Source: G963666895 sp963666895 (GTDB lineage Bacteria > Desulfobacterota > Desulfovibrionia > Desulfovibrionales > Desulfovibrionaceae). Taken from it: a stretch of DNA of 64,000 nucleotides. Below are positions 53,192 through 61,913 of this stretch, piece by piece. The stretch covers positions 124,001 to 188,000 of the forward strand of contig CAXXNS010000001.1 in assembly GCA_963666895.2 (NCBI GenBank), read 5' to 3'. Below the pieces are notes generated by a model. It worked only from the letters and a program-made list of their open reading frames with translations. It made no database searches and was not told the DNA's origin. Numbering within the stretch: the first letter of the stretch is position 1; each line of letters starts with the position of its first letter. A program made the translations under genes and the position numbers.

Positions 53192-54175
53192 ATGTTGACT
53201 AAACATTTGAAACGCCTCCATGTTCTGGCCCTCGGGGCTCTGCTGGCCCTGCTGGCCAATCCGGTGGTGGCGTTGGCCACCGAAGAAGTCGCCGCCACGG
53301 GCATGGTAGATACCCAACCGTGGTGGTTCTGGCCTTTGATCCTGCTGTTTTTCTGTTTCGTGCTCGGCATCATCGCGGTACTGGCCGGCGTTGGCGGCGG
53401 CGTGCTGTATGTGCCGCTGGTCAGCGGCTTCTTCCCGTTCCACATCGACTTCGTGCGCGGAGCCGGACTCATGGTCGCCCTGGCCGGAGCCCTGGCCGCG
53501 GGGCCGGGGTTGCTCAAGCGCAACCTGGCCAGTCTGCGGCTGGCCATACCAGTGGCCCTCATCGCCTCCACCTGCGCCATCGCCGGGGCCATGCTCGGAC
53601 TCTACCTGTCCAAGCTCGATCCCAAAATCGTCCAGGTCAGCCTGGGCGTGACCATCATGGCCATCGCCATTCTCTTGCTCCTGTCCAAGAACACGGTCAA
53701 GCCCGTGGTCAAGAAACAGGACGCCATCAGCCTGGCCCTGGGCATGCAGGGCACCTACCTGGACGAGGCCACCCAGGAGCTGGTGGAGTGGAAAACCCAC
53801 CGCACCCTCATCGGCCTGATCCTGTTCATCTTCATCGGGCTCCTGGCCGGCATGTTCGGCCTGGGCGCGGGCTGGGCCAACGTCCCGGTCCTGAACCTGC
53901 TCATGGGCGCGCCGCTGAAGATCTCGGTGGCCACCAGCAAGTTCCTGCTTTCCATCACCGACACCTCGGCCGCTTGGATCTACATGAACAAGGGCGCCGT
54001 GATCCCGCTCATGGCCGTGCCCTCCATCGTCGGACTCATGTTCGGCTCCTTCGTGGGCGTGCGGCTGTTGAGCGTGGCCAAGCCCAAGTTCATCCGCTAC
54101 ATGGTCATCGGCGTGCTCCTGTTCGCCGGTTACAAGGCCATCGACAAGGGTCTCGGCATCGGCCTGCTGGGCTAG
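53192..54175 (+). CDS. TauE/SafE family membrane transporter
   Basis: A 327-residue protein with a hydrophobic N-terminus (possible signal peptide ending VVALA) and about eight membrane segments. The duplicated family motif shows as VLAGVGGGVLYVPLVSGFF in the first half and GMFGLGAGWANVPVLNLLMG in the second. The family exports sulfite, sulfoacetate and other organic anions. ATG at 53192 is chosen since GAGGG is 7 bases upstream; an ATG 6 bases earlier is too close. It begins a plus-strand set with a small membrane protein and receivers. Substrate unknown; a sulfur oxyanion is plausible. Confidence 0.88.
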   Translation: MLTKHLKRLHVLALGALLALLANPVVALATEEVAATGMVDTQPWWFWPLILLFFCFVLGIIAVLAGVGGGVLYVPLVSGFFPFHIDFVRGAGLMVALAGALAAGPGLLKRNLASLRLAIPVALIASTCAIAGAMLGLYLSKLDPKIVQVSLGVTIMAIAILLLLSKNTVKPVVKKQDAISLALGMQGTYLDEATQELVEWKTHRTLIGLILFIFIGLLAGMFGLGAGWANVPVLNLLMGAPLKISVATSKFLLSITDTSAAWIYMNKGAVIPLMAVPSIVGLMFGSFVGVRLLSVAKPKFIRYMVIGVLLFAGYKAIDKGLGIGLLG

Positions 54176-54202
54176 CGACCCTTTCATACAAGGAGATACA
54201 TC

Positions 54203-54625
54203 ATGAGCGATCCAAAAAGCCAAAGCAAGCCCATGAAGGAACAGTTGACCTACGCCAACATCCTTCAGCTCGGCGCCTGGACGGGCATTTTCCTGCTCTT
54301 CGCCAGCTATGCGATTTATGTCCTGGGCGTCATGGACCCGCACATCCCGCTGGAAACGATCCCGACGCTGTGGACCAAGGGTGTGCATGCCTACACCGAG
54401 GCCGGAGCGCCCGTAGGCTGGACGTGGCTGGGCCTGCTGGGCACGGGCGACTACCTGAACTTCATCGGCCTGGCCCTCTTGGCTCTGCTGACCATTGTCT
54501 GCTATCTTATCCTCATCCCGGGTTTTATCCGGCACAAGGACTGGACCTACGCCTTCATCTGCATCGCCGAGGTCGTGGTCCTGGCCGTTGCCGCTTCGGG
54601 TATCCTGGGCAGCGGCGGACACTAG
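54203..54625 (+). CDS. Small membrane protein (DUF1634-like)
   Basis: A 140-residue protein with three hydrophobic segments: about 23-45, 84-105 and 115-135. This pattern and the position directly after a TauE/SafE transporter fit DUF1634, which often accompanies such transporters. The loop between segments 1 and 2 is long and would be periplasmic. The family call rests on topology and context. It has a strong AAGGAGA site, 27 bases behind the transporter. Confidence 0.7.
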   Translation: MSDPKSQSKPMKEQLTYANILQLGAWTGIFLLFASYAIYVLGVMDPHIPLETIPTLWTKGVHAYTEAGAPVGWTWLGLLGTGDYLNFIGLALLALLTIVCYLILIPGFIRHKDWTYAFICIAEVVVLAVAASGILGSGGH

Positions 54626-54649
54626 CCGGGACCGACAAGGAGAATACAC

Positions 54650-55447
54650 ATGACAACGCCGAAAACGACCATTCTTCTGGTTGACGACGAGCCCCATTTC
54701 CTGGAGTCCGTGGCCGAGCGCGTCCGCCTCAAGGGGTTTGAGGTGCTCACCGCGGCCAACGGCGCCGAGGCCCTGGACGTGGCCGCCAAACAGGACATCC
54801 ACCTGGCCGTGGTGGACCTCAAGCTGCCCGACATGGACGGCCTGGTGGTCATCACCAAGCTCAAGGAGCGCCAGCCCCACGTGCGCACCATCCTGCTCAC
54901 GGGCTACGGCGACGACAAGCTCCGCCAGGCCACCCAGTCCCTGAACTCGACCTACTTCGAGAAGCAGGAAATGGGCGGCTTCTGGGACTTCCTCAAGCGC
55001 ATGCGGAGGCTCCCGGCCGTGCTCCTGGTGGACGACGAGCCCCAGTTCCTGGACACCGTGTCCGAGCGCATCGCCCTCAAGGGCTTCGAGGTGCATACGG
55101 CCGAAAACGGCGAGGAGGCCCTGCGCCTGGCCGCGGAGATCGAGTTCGCCTTCGCCGTGGTGGACCTCAAGCTGCCCGACATGGACGGCCTCGAGGTGGT
55201 CACCAAGCTCAAGGCCCTGCAGCCCACCCTGGAGACCATCCTGCTCACGGGCCACGGCTCGGACAAGATTCGCGAAGCCACCGAGTCCCTGAACACCGCC
55301 TACTTCGAGAAATCGGACATGGGCGGCTTCTGGAGCCATTTGCGCCGCGTCTCCCGGTTCATTGAGAAGACCATGGCCGCCGCGGGCATGGCCACCCACG
55401 GGGATCTGGAGGATGCCGAAAAGATCGACCACGGGAAGGACATCTGA
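54650..55447 (+). CDS. Tandem receiver protein
   Basis: A 265-residue protein of two receiver domains in series and a short acidic tail, with no output domain. Domain 1: ILLVDDEPHFLES, Asp56 in VVDLKLPDMDG, Thr in ILLTGYGDDK, Lys105 in YFEKQEMGGFW. Domain 2: VLLVDDEPQFLDT, Asp172 in VVDLKLPDMDG, Thr in ILLTGHGSDK, Lys in YFEKSDMGGFW. The copies are about 60 percent identical by eye, so a duplication is clear. In both, the usual Lys-Pro after the last strand is Lys-Gln or Lys-Ser. It is cotranscribed with the transporter. Confidence 0.93.
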   Translation: MTTPKTTILLVDDEPHFLESVAERVRLKGFEVLTAANGAEALDVAAKQDIHLAVVDLKLPDMDGLVVITKLKERQPHVRTILLTGYGDDKLRQATQSLNSTYFEKQEMGGFWDFLKRMRRLPAVLLVDDEPQFLDTVSERIALKGFEVHTAENGEEALRLAAEIEFAFAVVDLKLPDMDGLEVVTKLKALQPTLETILLTGHGSDKIREATESLNTAYFEKSDMGGFWSHLRRVSRFIEKTMAAAGMATHGDLEDAEKIDHGKDI

Positions 55448-55470
55448 TTCCCCCGGCCAACAATGACTGC

Positions 55471-55505
55471 AAGGGGCGTCTCCGGCCGGGGACGCCCCTT
55501 GTTCG
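55471..55505 (+). terminator. Rho-independent terminator after the tandem receiver gene
   Basis: AAGGGGCGTC (55471-55480) pairs perfectly with GACGCCCCTT (55491-55500) around a 10-base loop, then GTTCGTT. It ends the transporter transcript before the sigma-54 activator gene. Confidence 0.8.
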
Positions 55506-55595
55506 TTGCACGGGGAGACGGCCATACTTAGCCGTTGATGAAAAGCGCAAAAGCTTATAGGGTCCGCCTCCAGGTAAAACGTCGAGAAATGCAAC

Positions 55596-57074
55596 ATGAC
55601 TGATCGCCGATCCAAGCCCTCGGGAAACGAACCCCTGGCCACGGTGCTGGTTGTGGACGACGAGGCCCAGTTCCTCTCCTCCCTGGCCGAACGCATCGAG
55701 CTCAAGGGGTACCGCACCCTGACCGCGGAGACCGGCCGCGAAGCCCTGGACCTGGCCCGGAGCAACCGGGTGGACCTGGCCATCGTGGACCAGCGGTTGC
55801 CCGACACCGAGGGGCTGAGCGTCATGACCGGGCTCAAGGAAATCCAGCCCGGCCTGCGCACGGTCCTGCTCACCGGCCACGGCGACGACAAGCTCAGGCA
55901 GGCCACCGAAAGCCTGGACGCCGGATACTTTGAAAAGGACCACATGTCCGGGTTCTGGGACTTCCTGTCCCGGTTCAAGGACCGGCCCGGCATGATCATC
56001 ATCCCCCCGGGCAGCGGCGAGCCCGGCGAGAACTGGGCCGGGAACATCGAATTCCTGGCCGCCGGGGAGACCCTGCAACGCCGCCGCCACGGCCTGCTGC
56101 CCGAGGACGACACTCCGCGCGGCCGCGCCCTGGCCCGCATCATCGGGGAAACCCCGACCATGCAGGAGCTCAAGGAGACCATCTCCAAGGTGGCGGGCAT
56201 GGACTGCACCGTGCTCATCCTGGGCGAGACCGGCACGGGCAAGGAGATGGTGGCCCGCACCATCCACGACCTGAGCCCGCGCGGCAAGCACCGCTTCCTG
56301 GCCGCCAACTGCGGGGCCTTCAGCCAGGACCTCTTGTCCAACGAGCTGTTCGGCCACGACAAAGAAGCCTTCACCGGGGCCCACCACACCAAGAAGGGGC
56401 TGTTCGAGGCCGCGGACAAGGGCACCATCCTGCTGGACGAGGTGGGCGACACCCCGCCGTCCATGCAGGTCCAGCTGCTGCGTGTGCTCCAGGAAAAGAC
56501 CCTCACCCGGGTGGGCTCCACCACCGAGATTCCCGTGGACGTGCGCGTTCTGGCGGCCACCAACCGCGACCTGAAAAAGGACGTGGCCGCGGGCCGTTTC
56601 CGCGAAGACCTGTACTACCGGCTCAACGTGTTCACCGTGCGCATCCCGCCCCTGCGCGAACGCCGCGACGACATCGAGTTGCTGGCCAGCTTCTTCCTGG
56701 GCAAGTTCCGGCGCACCTTCGACAAGCCCCTCGAGGGCTTCACCGACGAGGTCATGGACATCCTGCTGGGCTACGCCTTCCCGGGCAACGTGCGCGAACT
56801 GGAGAACGTGGTGGAGCGGGCCGTGATCCTGTGCGAGAGCGGCAGCGTGGAGCGCCGCCACCTGCCCGAGCGGCTGCGCGACGCCAAGCCGACCGTGCCC
56901 GTGCGCCAGGGCGATTACGTCACCCTGGCCGAGCTGGAAAAGGAATACATTCTCAAGGTGTTGGCCAGCCTGAACAACAACAAGAGCGAGGCGGCCAAGG
57001 TTCTGGGCATCAACCGGGCCTCCCTGTGGCGCAAGCTCAAGAAGTACGAAGAAGAAGGCGCGTTGCAATCTTAA
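55596..57074 (+). CDS. Sigma-54-dependent response regulator (NtrC family)
   Basis: A 492-residue activator. The receiver (about 15-125) has VLVVDDEAQFLSS and Asp65 in AIVDQRLPDTEG; like the tandem receivers it ends YFEKDHMSGFWDFL. A linker of about 50 residues leads to the AAA+ domain: Walker A GETGTGKE (210-217), the sigma-54 contact loop EAFTGA (257-262; the family consensus is GAFTGA), Walker B GTILLDEVGD, and FREDLYYRLNVF. The Fis-type HTH ends the protein (NNNKSEAAKVLGINRASLW). The ATG has no strong site. It probably drives nearby sigma-54 promoters. Confidence 0.93.
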   Translation: MTDRRSKPSGNEPLATVLVVDDEAQFLSSLAERIELKGYRTLTAETGREALDLARSNRVDLAIVDQRLPDTEGLSVMTGLKEIQPGLRTVLLTGHGDDKLRQATESLDAGYFEKDHMSGFWDFLSRFKDRPGMIIIPPGSGEPGENWAGNIEFLAAGETLQRRRHGLLPEDDTPRGRALARIIGETPTMQELKETISKVAGMDCTVLILGETGTGKEMVARTIHDLSPRGKHRFLAANCGAFSQDLLSNELFGHDKEAFTGAHHTKKGLFEAADKGTILLDEVGDTPPSMQVQLLRVLQEKTLTRVGSTTEIPVDVRVLAATNRDLKKDVAAGRFREDLYYRLNVFTVRIPPLRERRDDIELLASFFLGKFRRTFDKPLEGFTDEVMDILLGYAFPGNVRELENVVERAVILCESGSVERRHLPERLRDAKPTVPVRQGDYVTLAELEKEYILKVLASLNNNKSEAAKVLGINRASLWRKLKKYEEEGALQS

Positions 57075-57158
57075 TCATCGTTGCAAAAACATACGTATTC
57101 AACCAACATCCCGTATTCACAGCATTTCCTTTATTTCCCACCTCACGAGTGCTACAAT

Positions 57159-57174
57159 TTGAAACGCTTTTCAA
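57159..57174 (+). promoter_or_regulatory. Palindrome, possible activator-binding site
   Basis: TTGAAACGCTTTTCAA is a perfect 6-4-6 inverted repeat about 70 bases upstream of a sigma-54-like promoter, the usual distance for an enhancer of an NtrC-type activator. Confidence 0.45.
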
Positions 57175-57243
57175 CAAGCGACGTCTCCTGCTGTTTTCTT
57201 TTCTTAACCAATAATACCAACTAGATATCGCCTCCGTCGCTGT

Positions 57244-57260
57244 TTGGCACGATCCTTGGA
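57244..57260 (+). promoter_or_regulatory. Sigma-54-like promoter
   Basis: TTGGCACGATCCTTGGA matches the sigma-54 consensus (YTGGCACGRNNNTTGCW) except that the -12 dinucleotide is GG instead of GC. The -24 half is perfect. The ATG at 57313 would lie about 42 bases after the start of transcription. Confidence 0.65.
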
Positions 57261-57312
57261 TGGTGCAGTGTGAAACGACACACAAACGGCTCACAAGCCA
57301 AGGAGGCATAAC

Positions 57313-58116
57313 ATGTCCATCATCACAGTTTCCCGCGATTCTTTCAGCCACGGTGAAGAGATCGCCCGCAAGGTCGCCCAGCAGCTCGGTTACGACTGCC
57401 TCGGCTCCGACGGCGTGACCCAGGCCGTGCAGGACGTCCTGGACCAGCCCTTCGGCCTGCTCCAGGCCACCACCGAAGCCGGCAAGGCCATGCGCACCCG
57501 CGGCGTCACCCGCAAGGACGTGGCCCTGTTCCGCAGCTCCTTCTATGACCACATGCTTCAGGACAACGTGGTCTACCACGGCCTGGCCGGGCACCTGTTC
57601 CTGTCCGACATGCCCAACGTGTTCAAGGTCCACCTGGTGGCCGACATGGACGACCGCGTCGAGGAGATGGCCCGCCGCCTGAACATCGACACCGCCGAGG
57701 CCCATACGCGCATCATGCGCGAGGACGCCCAGCGCCAGGAGTGGGACGAGAGTCTCCAGGTCACGACTTCGGAGACCGACCCCTTCGACCTGTCCGTGAA
57801 CCTGCACAGCCTGGACGTGGACCGCGCCGCCCAGATCATCGTGGACGCCGCCCGCATCGCCATGGGCGAGCCCAGCGACGACCTGCAGACCATTCTCACC
57901 GACATGGCCCTGGCCTCGCGCATCGAGCTGACCCTGCTGGACCACTTCGGCGACGCCCGGGCCGAGGTCCGCGAAGGCCGCGCCTATGTCCAGGTGGAAG
58001 CCTCCATCGTCCAGGAAGAGGCCGCGGCCCGCAAGGCCATGCGCATCCTGGCCAATGTCGAGGGCATCCGCGAAGTTCACGTGGGCGTCATCCCCTCGGC
58101 CTTCGTGCCCTTCTAG
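57313..58116 (+). CDS. Cytidylate-kinase-like protein with C-terminal BON-like domain
   Basis: A 267-residue protein. Residues 1-190 resemble the cytidylate-kinase-like family 2: SIITVSRDSFSHGEEIARKVAQQLGY opens it (in part), and HLVADMDDRVEEMARRLNI and DPFDLSVNLHSLDVDRAAQIIVDA are the lid and C-terminal blocks. The P-loop, normally SRxxGSGGxxIA, is reduced to SRDSFSHGEEIA, so nucleotide binding may be lost. Residues about 195-267 have the alternating pattern and ending (ARKAMRILANVEGIREVHVGVI) of a BON-like domain. AAGGAGG precedes the ATG. The role is unknown; it may be a regulatory or ligand-binding protein. Confidence 0.75.
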   Translation: MSIITVSRDSFSHGEEIARKVAQQLGYDCLGSDGVTQAVQDVLDQPFGLLQATTEAGKAMRTRGVTRKDVALFRSSFYDHMLQDNVVYHGLAGHLFLSDMPNVFKVHLVADMDDRVEEMARRLNIDTAEAHTRIMREDAQRQEWDESLQVTTSETDPFDLSVNLHSLDVDRAAQIIVDAARIAMGEPSDDLQTILTDMALASRIELTLLDHFGDARAEVREGRAYVQVEASIVQEEAAARKAMRILANVEGIREVHVGVIPSAFVPF

Positions 58117-58225
58117 AAAAATTGTGCTACGGTCGGGACAGTCGCCGCCCTGCACGGACCCTTAGGGACTTGGGGTCCGGGCGGCTGCCCCGGCCACTTT
58201 CACTGCAATGACCAGGAGCGCGCAC

Positions 58226-59095
58226 ATGGAAATCCTGAATTCGGTTGTCTGCGGAATCGACGGCTCCAGGGCGAGCGTCCACGCCTGCGAAACGGTCATG
58301 AACCGCATGGAGAAAGGCCAGACCCTTTTGGCCATGGCCGTGCTGCCGCAGGAACCCATGGCCTACGACGCCACGGCCGAAATGCTGGAGCGTCTGGACC
58401 AGGAAATCGCCCACCAGGCCAAGCGGCTGGAAAACGCCCTGGCCGGGGTGGAGGAACGGGCCCGCGCGCGCGGCCTGTCCGTGACCACGATCCTGGACCG
58501 CGAAGGCCGCCCCTACGACCGCATCCTGGAACGGGCCGAGGAGGCCAAGGCCGGGGTGGTGGTCCTGGGGACCAAGCACCACGGCGAACTGCAACGCCGC
58601 CTGATCGGCTCCACCGCCTCCCGGGTGGTGGGCCTGGGCTCCTGCAACGTGCTCATGGTGCCCGAGAACGTCGACTTCCAGCCCGACGGCCCCATCATCG
58701 CGCCCACGGACGGTTCGAGCCACGGCTCGGCGGCCGTGCAGCTGGCCGCGAACCTGGCCAAGGATTCCGGCCGCTCCCTCATCATCCTGGGCGTGGCCGA
58801 CACCCCCGGCGGAGCCGAGGACGAACCCATGAGCCAGCTCAGCGCGGACATCCTGGCCGAAGGGGCCCGCAAGCACGCCGAGGCCCAGGCCAAGGCCGTG
58901 TCCGGCGTCCAGCCCGAGGTGGCCGTGCGGGCCGGCATGGCCTTTGAGCAGATCGCCAACCTGGCCCGGGAACGCTCGGCCGGGCTGGTGGTCATGGGCT
59001 CCCACGGCCGCACCGGCCTGTCCCGGCTGCTCATGGGCTCCAACACCGAACGGGTCCTGGAGACCGCGCCCTGCCCGGTATTGGTCACCAAGTAG
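58226..59095 (+). CDS. Tandem universal stress protein
   Basis: A 289-residue protein of two UspA domains. Domain 1 starts NSVVCGIDGSRASVHA and its nucleotide loop reads VVLGTKHHGELQRRLIGSTA. Domain 2 starts PIIAPTDGSSHGSAAV and has VVMGSHGRTGLSRLLMGS, a complete G2xG9GS/T ATP loop. The first loop is weaker. ATG at 58226 is preferred because CAGGAG precedes it by 8 bases. A hairpin GGACCC/GGGTCC lies in the 109-base gap before it. Confidence 0.92.
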   Translation: MEILNSVVCGIDGSRASVHACETVMNRMEKGQTLLAMAVLPQEPMAYDATAEMLERLDQEIAHQAKRLENALAGVEERARARGLSVTTILDREGRPYDRILERAEEAKAGVVVLGTKHHGELQRRLIGSTASRVVGLGSCNVLMVPENVDFQPDGPIIAPTDGSSHGSAAVQLAANLAKDSGRSLIILGVADTPGGAEDEPMSQLSADILAEGARKHAEAQAKAVSGVQPEVAVRAGMAFEQIANLARERSAGLVVMGSHGRTGLSRLLMGSNTERVLETAPCPVLVTK

Positions 59096-59117
59096 GACAT
59101 GCCTCCGTACTGAACGC

Positions 59118-59160
59118 AAAGGGGTTGCGGCCACATGGCCGCAACCCCTTTGTCTTTCCT
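59118..59160. terminator. Strong bidirectional terminator
   Basis: AAAGGGGTTGCGGCCA (59118-59133) pairs perfectly with TGGCCGCAACCCCTTT (59136-59151), followed by GTCTTTCCTCTT. It lies between convergent transcription units and has T runs on both strands. Confidence 0.9.
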
Positions 59161-59182
59161 CTTCCAACCCGTGGACAAGGGT

Positions 59183-59491
59183 CTAGGTGGCGAAAAATCC
59201 TATCAGATAGCGAAGAGCGAACCAGGTGGCCGCCAGGATGGCCAGCAGCAGCAACCCCTTTTTCAGGCTGGACTTGGCCGGGACGAGCCGGGCCTCCTGC
59301 ACGGGATCGCCTTCCACGCTCTGGATGAGGTAGTGGCGCTTGGCCCCGCCTTGCCGGATGGTCAGGACGTTGCCCGGGAATATGTCCTCGGGAGCCAACG
59401 CCTGCTCGCCCGGGGCGATCTCATTGCCGGTGTCGTGGTCCAGCAGACGGGGGGAATATTCAGTCTCGACAGCATTCTCGGCAGCTTTCAT
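59183..59491 (-). CDS. Small protein with C-terminal membrane anchor
   Basis: A 102-residue protein. The N-terminal 75 residues are soluble (DIFPGNVLTIRQGGAKRHYLI is a strand-rich core), followed by a Lys-rich border and a single membrane segment, GLLLLAILAATWFALRYLIG, at the C-terminus. This is a tail-anchored layout. Its ATG overlaps the stop of the upstream stress-protein gene (TGATG), so the two are coupled. No family recognised. Confidence 0.75.
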   Translation of the reverse strand: MKAAENAVETEYSPRLLDHDTGNEIAPGEQALAPEDIFPGNVLTIRQGGAKRHYLIQSVEGDPVQEARLVPAKSSLKKGLLLLAILAATWFALRYLIGFFAT

Positions 59492-60354
59492 CACGCCTTC
59501 TCCTTCTTGACCAGGAGCACCGGGGCGACCCCGCTGCCCACTATGCGTTCGGCCACGCTTCCCAGCAGCAGCCGCTTGAAATCTCCACGCCCGGCCGTGC
59601 CCATGACCACCAGCCCGGCGTCCTCCTGGCGCACGAAGTCGGCCAGCACCCGGTAGACCGGCACACCCTGGCGGATCACCGCCTGGACCCGCCGCAGCTC
59701 CCTGCGTTCGGCCAACTTCACCAGGGGCTTCTGGAATCCGGACGCCTTGTCGTAGAAGGCCTTGTCCAGGTCCGGGTTCTGCGCGAACCCTTCCAGGGGC
59801 AGCTCGTAGACCGTGACCAGAAACAGGGCCGAACCGTAGCGCGCGGCCAGGTCCACGGCCCGCTCACCGGCCTTGTTGGACGGCGCGGACCCGTCCAGGG
59901 GAGCCACGATGCGCTCCAGGCGCAGGTCCTTGTGGTTGGGCACCAGGAGCACGTCCACCTCGCTCAGCCGGGCGATCTTGGCCGCCACCGAGCCGATGGG
60001 AACCAGGTCGGAATAGTAGCTGCCGCGCTTGCCCAGGGCCACGCAGTCCACACCCATCTCCTCGACCAGGGTCAGCAGCTCCTCCACGGGATCGCCCTCG
60101 GCCAGCATGGCCCGGGCGCGCACGCCCTGGGCCTCGGCCTGGGCCACGGCTTGTTCCAGGGCCTCCTCGTAGGGCCGCCGCATGGCGGTCAGGGCGCTCT
60201 TGTCGCCCAGGATGCGCAGGTCGCCGTCGTAGGAAGGAACCACCGAGGCCAGGACCACCTCGCTCTCCTCGGAGCGGGCCAGGACCAGAGCCTGGGTCAG
60301 GGCGTGGGAGGAGGTTTCCGTTCCGTCCACCGCGATGAGCATCTTCCTGTACAT
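59491..60354 (-). CDS. Tandem universal stress protein
   Basis: A 287-residue protein of two UspA domains. The start at 60354 gives MYRKMLIAVDGTETSSHA with AAGGA upstream. Domain 1 ends with VALGKRGSYYSDLVPIGSVA; domain 2 starts RIVAPLDGSAPSNKAGE and has VVMGTAGRGDFKRLLLGSVAE, close to the ATP-binding consensus. It lies between the second TauE/SafE gene and the tail-anchored protein, all on the minus strand. Confidence 0.92.
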   Translation of the reverse strand: MYRKMLIAVDGTETSSHALTQALVLARSEESEVVLASVVPSYDGDLRILGDKSALTAMRRPYEEALEQAVAQAEAQGVRARAMLAEGDPVEELLTLVEEMGVDCVALGKRGSYYSDLVPIGSVAAKIARLSEVDVLLVPNHKDLRLERIVAPLDGSAPSNKAGERAVDLAARYGSALFLVTVYELPLEGFAQNPDLDKAFYDKASGFQKPLVKLAERRELRRVQAVIRQGVPVYRVLADFVRQEDAGLVVMGTAGRGDFKRLLLGSVAERIVGSGVAPVLLVKKEKA

Positions 60355-60439
60355 GGCTATATTCCTTGATGATCCTTGCGAGTCCTTGAGGGTTCGGGCG
60401 GGCCGAAGCCCGCCCGTCACCCGGATTGCTGCCGTTTTC

Positions 60440-61507
60440 CTAATGCGCCTGGGGCATGGCCTGTTCTTCCAGGCGTTCCTGGCGCCGGCCGACCCACATG
60501 GCCTTGAGGATGATGCCCGCGCCGATAAGCAGCGCGATGACCATGATCACGAAGCTGGCCTTGGTCAGGATGCTGATGGTGGTCTCGCCGAGTTCGAACA
60601 CGCCGAGCTGGGCCAGGTACTTGGGCATGGCCAGGCCGCGGCTGACGGCCACGATGAGCATGATGGTGGCCATGACGAACTTGATCATCCAGTCCTTGAC
60701 GTAGGTGGTGCCGATGGCGCCCAGCTGGACCCCGAATAGAGAGCCGGCCAGGATGATCAGGGTCAGGCGGATGTCCACCATTCCGAACCAGGCCCAGATC
60801 AGGGTGCCGCCCAGACCCATGACGAAGGCGATGACCAGCTCGGTGGCCGAGGCCATCAGGGAGGTCATGCCCACCAGGTAGATGAGGCCGGGCACGCCCG
60901 CGAAACCGCCCACGGCGATGGTGGCGGCCAGGAGGCCGGCGGCCAGGCCGACGGGAGCGGTGAACCACAGGGAGATGCGGATGCCGCTGGACTTGAAGGT
61001 GATCATGGGCCAGAGGTTGATGCTCTGGAGCTTCTCGGCCAGCTTGGTCTTCTTCTCCACGCCGCCCTCGCGCTTGATCTTCACCGCGTCGCGGAACACG
61101 AAGCTTCCCACGGTGACCAGGACCAGAACGAATGCCACGGACACGTAGAGGTTGGAACCGGCCTGGCCCCAGGTGTCCAGAATGAATTTCTGCACCTGGA
61201 TGCCGATCTGCACTCCCACCTCCGCGGACACGCCCACGATCAGGCCCATCTTGATGTCCACCTGGCCGTAGCGGTAGCGCTTGATGGCGCCCACCAGGGC
61301 CTTGGGGAACTTATGACACATGTTGCTGGCCACGGCCACGGTGCCGGGTACGCCCAGGCTCATCATGCCCGGGGTGAGGACGAAGGCTCCGCCCGAGCCG
61401 ATGAAGCCGCTGACCAGTCCGCCGACAAAGCCGACGAAGAAGAGGAAGAAGATGCCGATGAGGCTCAGGTCGATGAAGCGGAGCCCCTCGCTTAATACGT
61501 CATGCAT
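60440..61507 (-). CDS. TauE/SafE family membrane transporter
   Basis: A 355-residue protein with about eight membrane segments and the duplicated motif GFVGGLVSGFIGSGGAFVLTP and VGGFAGVPGLIYLVG. A cytoplasmic stretch between the halves (KIKREGGVEKKTKLAEKL) and a charged C-terminus are present. It differs in length and sequence from the other transporter of this family 7 kb away. It is flanked by stress proteins in one operon. Substrate unknown; organic or sulfur oxyanions are typical. Confidence 0.88.
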   Translation of the reverse strand: MHDVLSEGLRFIDLSLIGIFFLFFVGFVGGLVSGFIGSGGAFVLTPGMMSLGVPGTVAVASNMCHKFPKALVGAIKRYRYGQVDIKMGLIVGVSAEVGVQIGIQVQKFILDTWGQAGSNLYVSVAFVLVLVTVGSFVFRDAVKIKREGGVEKKTKLAEKLQSINLWPMITFKSSGIRISLWFTAPVGLAAGLLAATIAVGGFAGVPGLIYLVGMTSLMASATELVIAFVMGLGGTLIWAWFGMVDIRLTLIILAGSLFGVQLGAIGTTYVKDWMIKFVMATIMLIVAVSRGLAMPKYLAQLGVFELGETTISILTKASFVIMVIALLIGAGIILKAMWVGRRQERLEEQAMPQAH

Positions 61508-61543
61508 GGTTGATGTCTCCCTATGCTCTGTAAAGTCGCGCCG

Positions 61544-61858
61544 CTAGCCGGCGATCTGGGCGTGCTTGCGGACGGCCGTCTGGGGACGGGCGCCGGTTTC
61601 CTTGACCGCCTTCTTGCCGGCCGTGTGGGACGCTTCGATGCCCATGGCGGTCCAGACGTTGCTGGCGAAGGAGCCGTGGACATAGGAGAACAGGAAGACC
61701 GTGGCCACGGGGAAGACATTGTAGAAGCCCCCCTGGGCGCAGAAGTGCAGGAACTGCTTGCTGAAGCTGAACACAGCCGCGTACAGGGCGACGGAGAGGA
61801 CGCCGAACACGACGGCTCGGTTGCGGGCAGAGGAACGTCTGCTTTTGATCGTGGACAT
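61544..61858 (-). CDS. Small membrane protein
   Basis: A 104-residue protein with a basic N-terminus (MSTIKSRRSSARNR) and two hydrophobic segments, about 15-35 and 45-65, joined by a short loop with Cys. The C-terminus is basic. The ATG has a GGAG site; the gene precedes the transporter by 36 bases and may encode an accessory subunit. No family recognised. Confidence 0.75.
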   Translation of the reverse strand: MSTIKSRRSSARNRAVVFGVLSVALYAAVFSFSKQFLHFCAQGGFYNVFPVATVFLFSYVHGSFASNVWTAMGIEASHTAGKKAVKETGARPQTAVRKHAQIAG

Positions 61859-61913
61859 GATGCTACTCCGTTTAGGGTTGGTGGTTTCTCGGGGTCGAAC
61901 CCCGGGGATTGCG

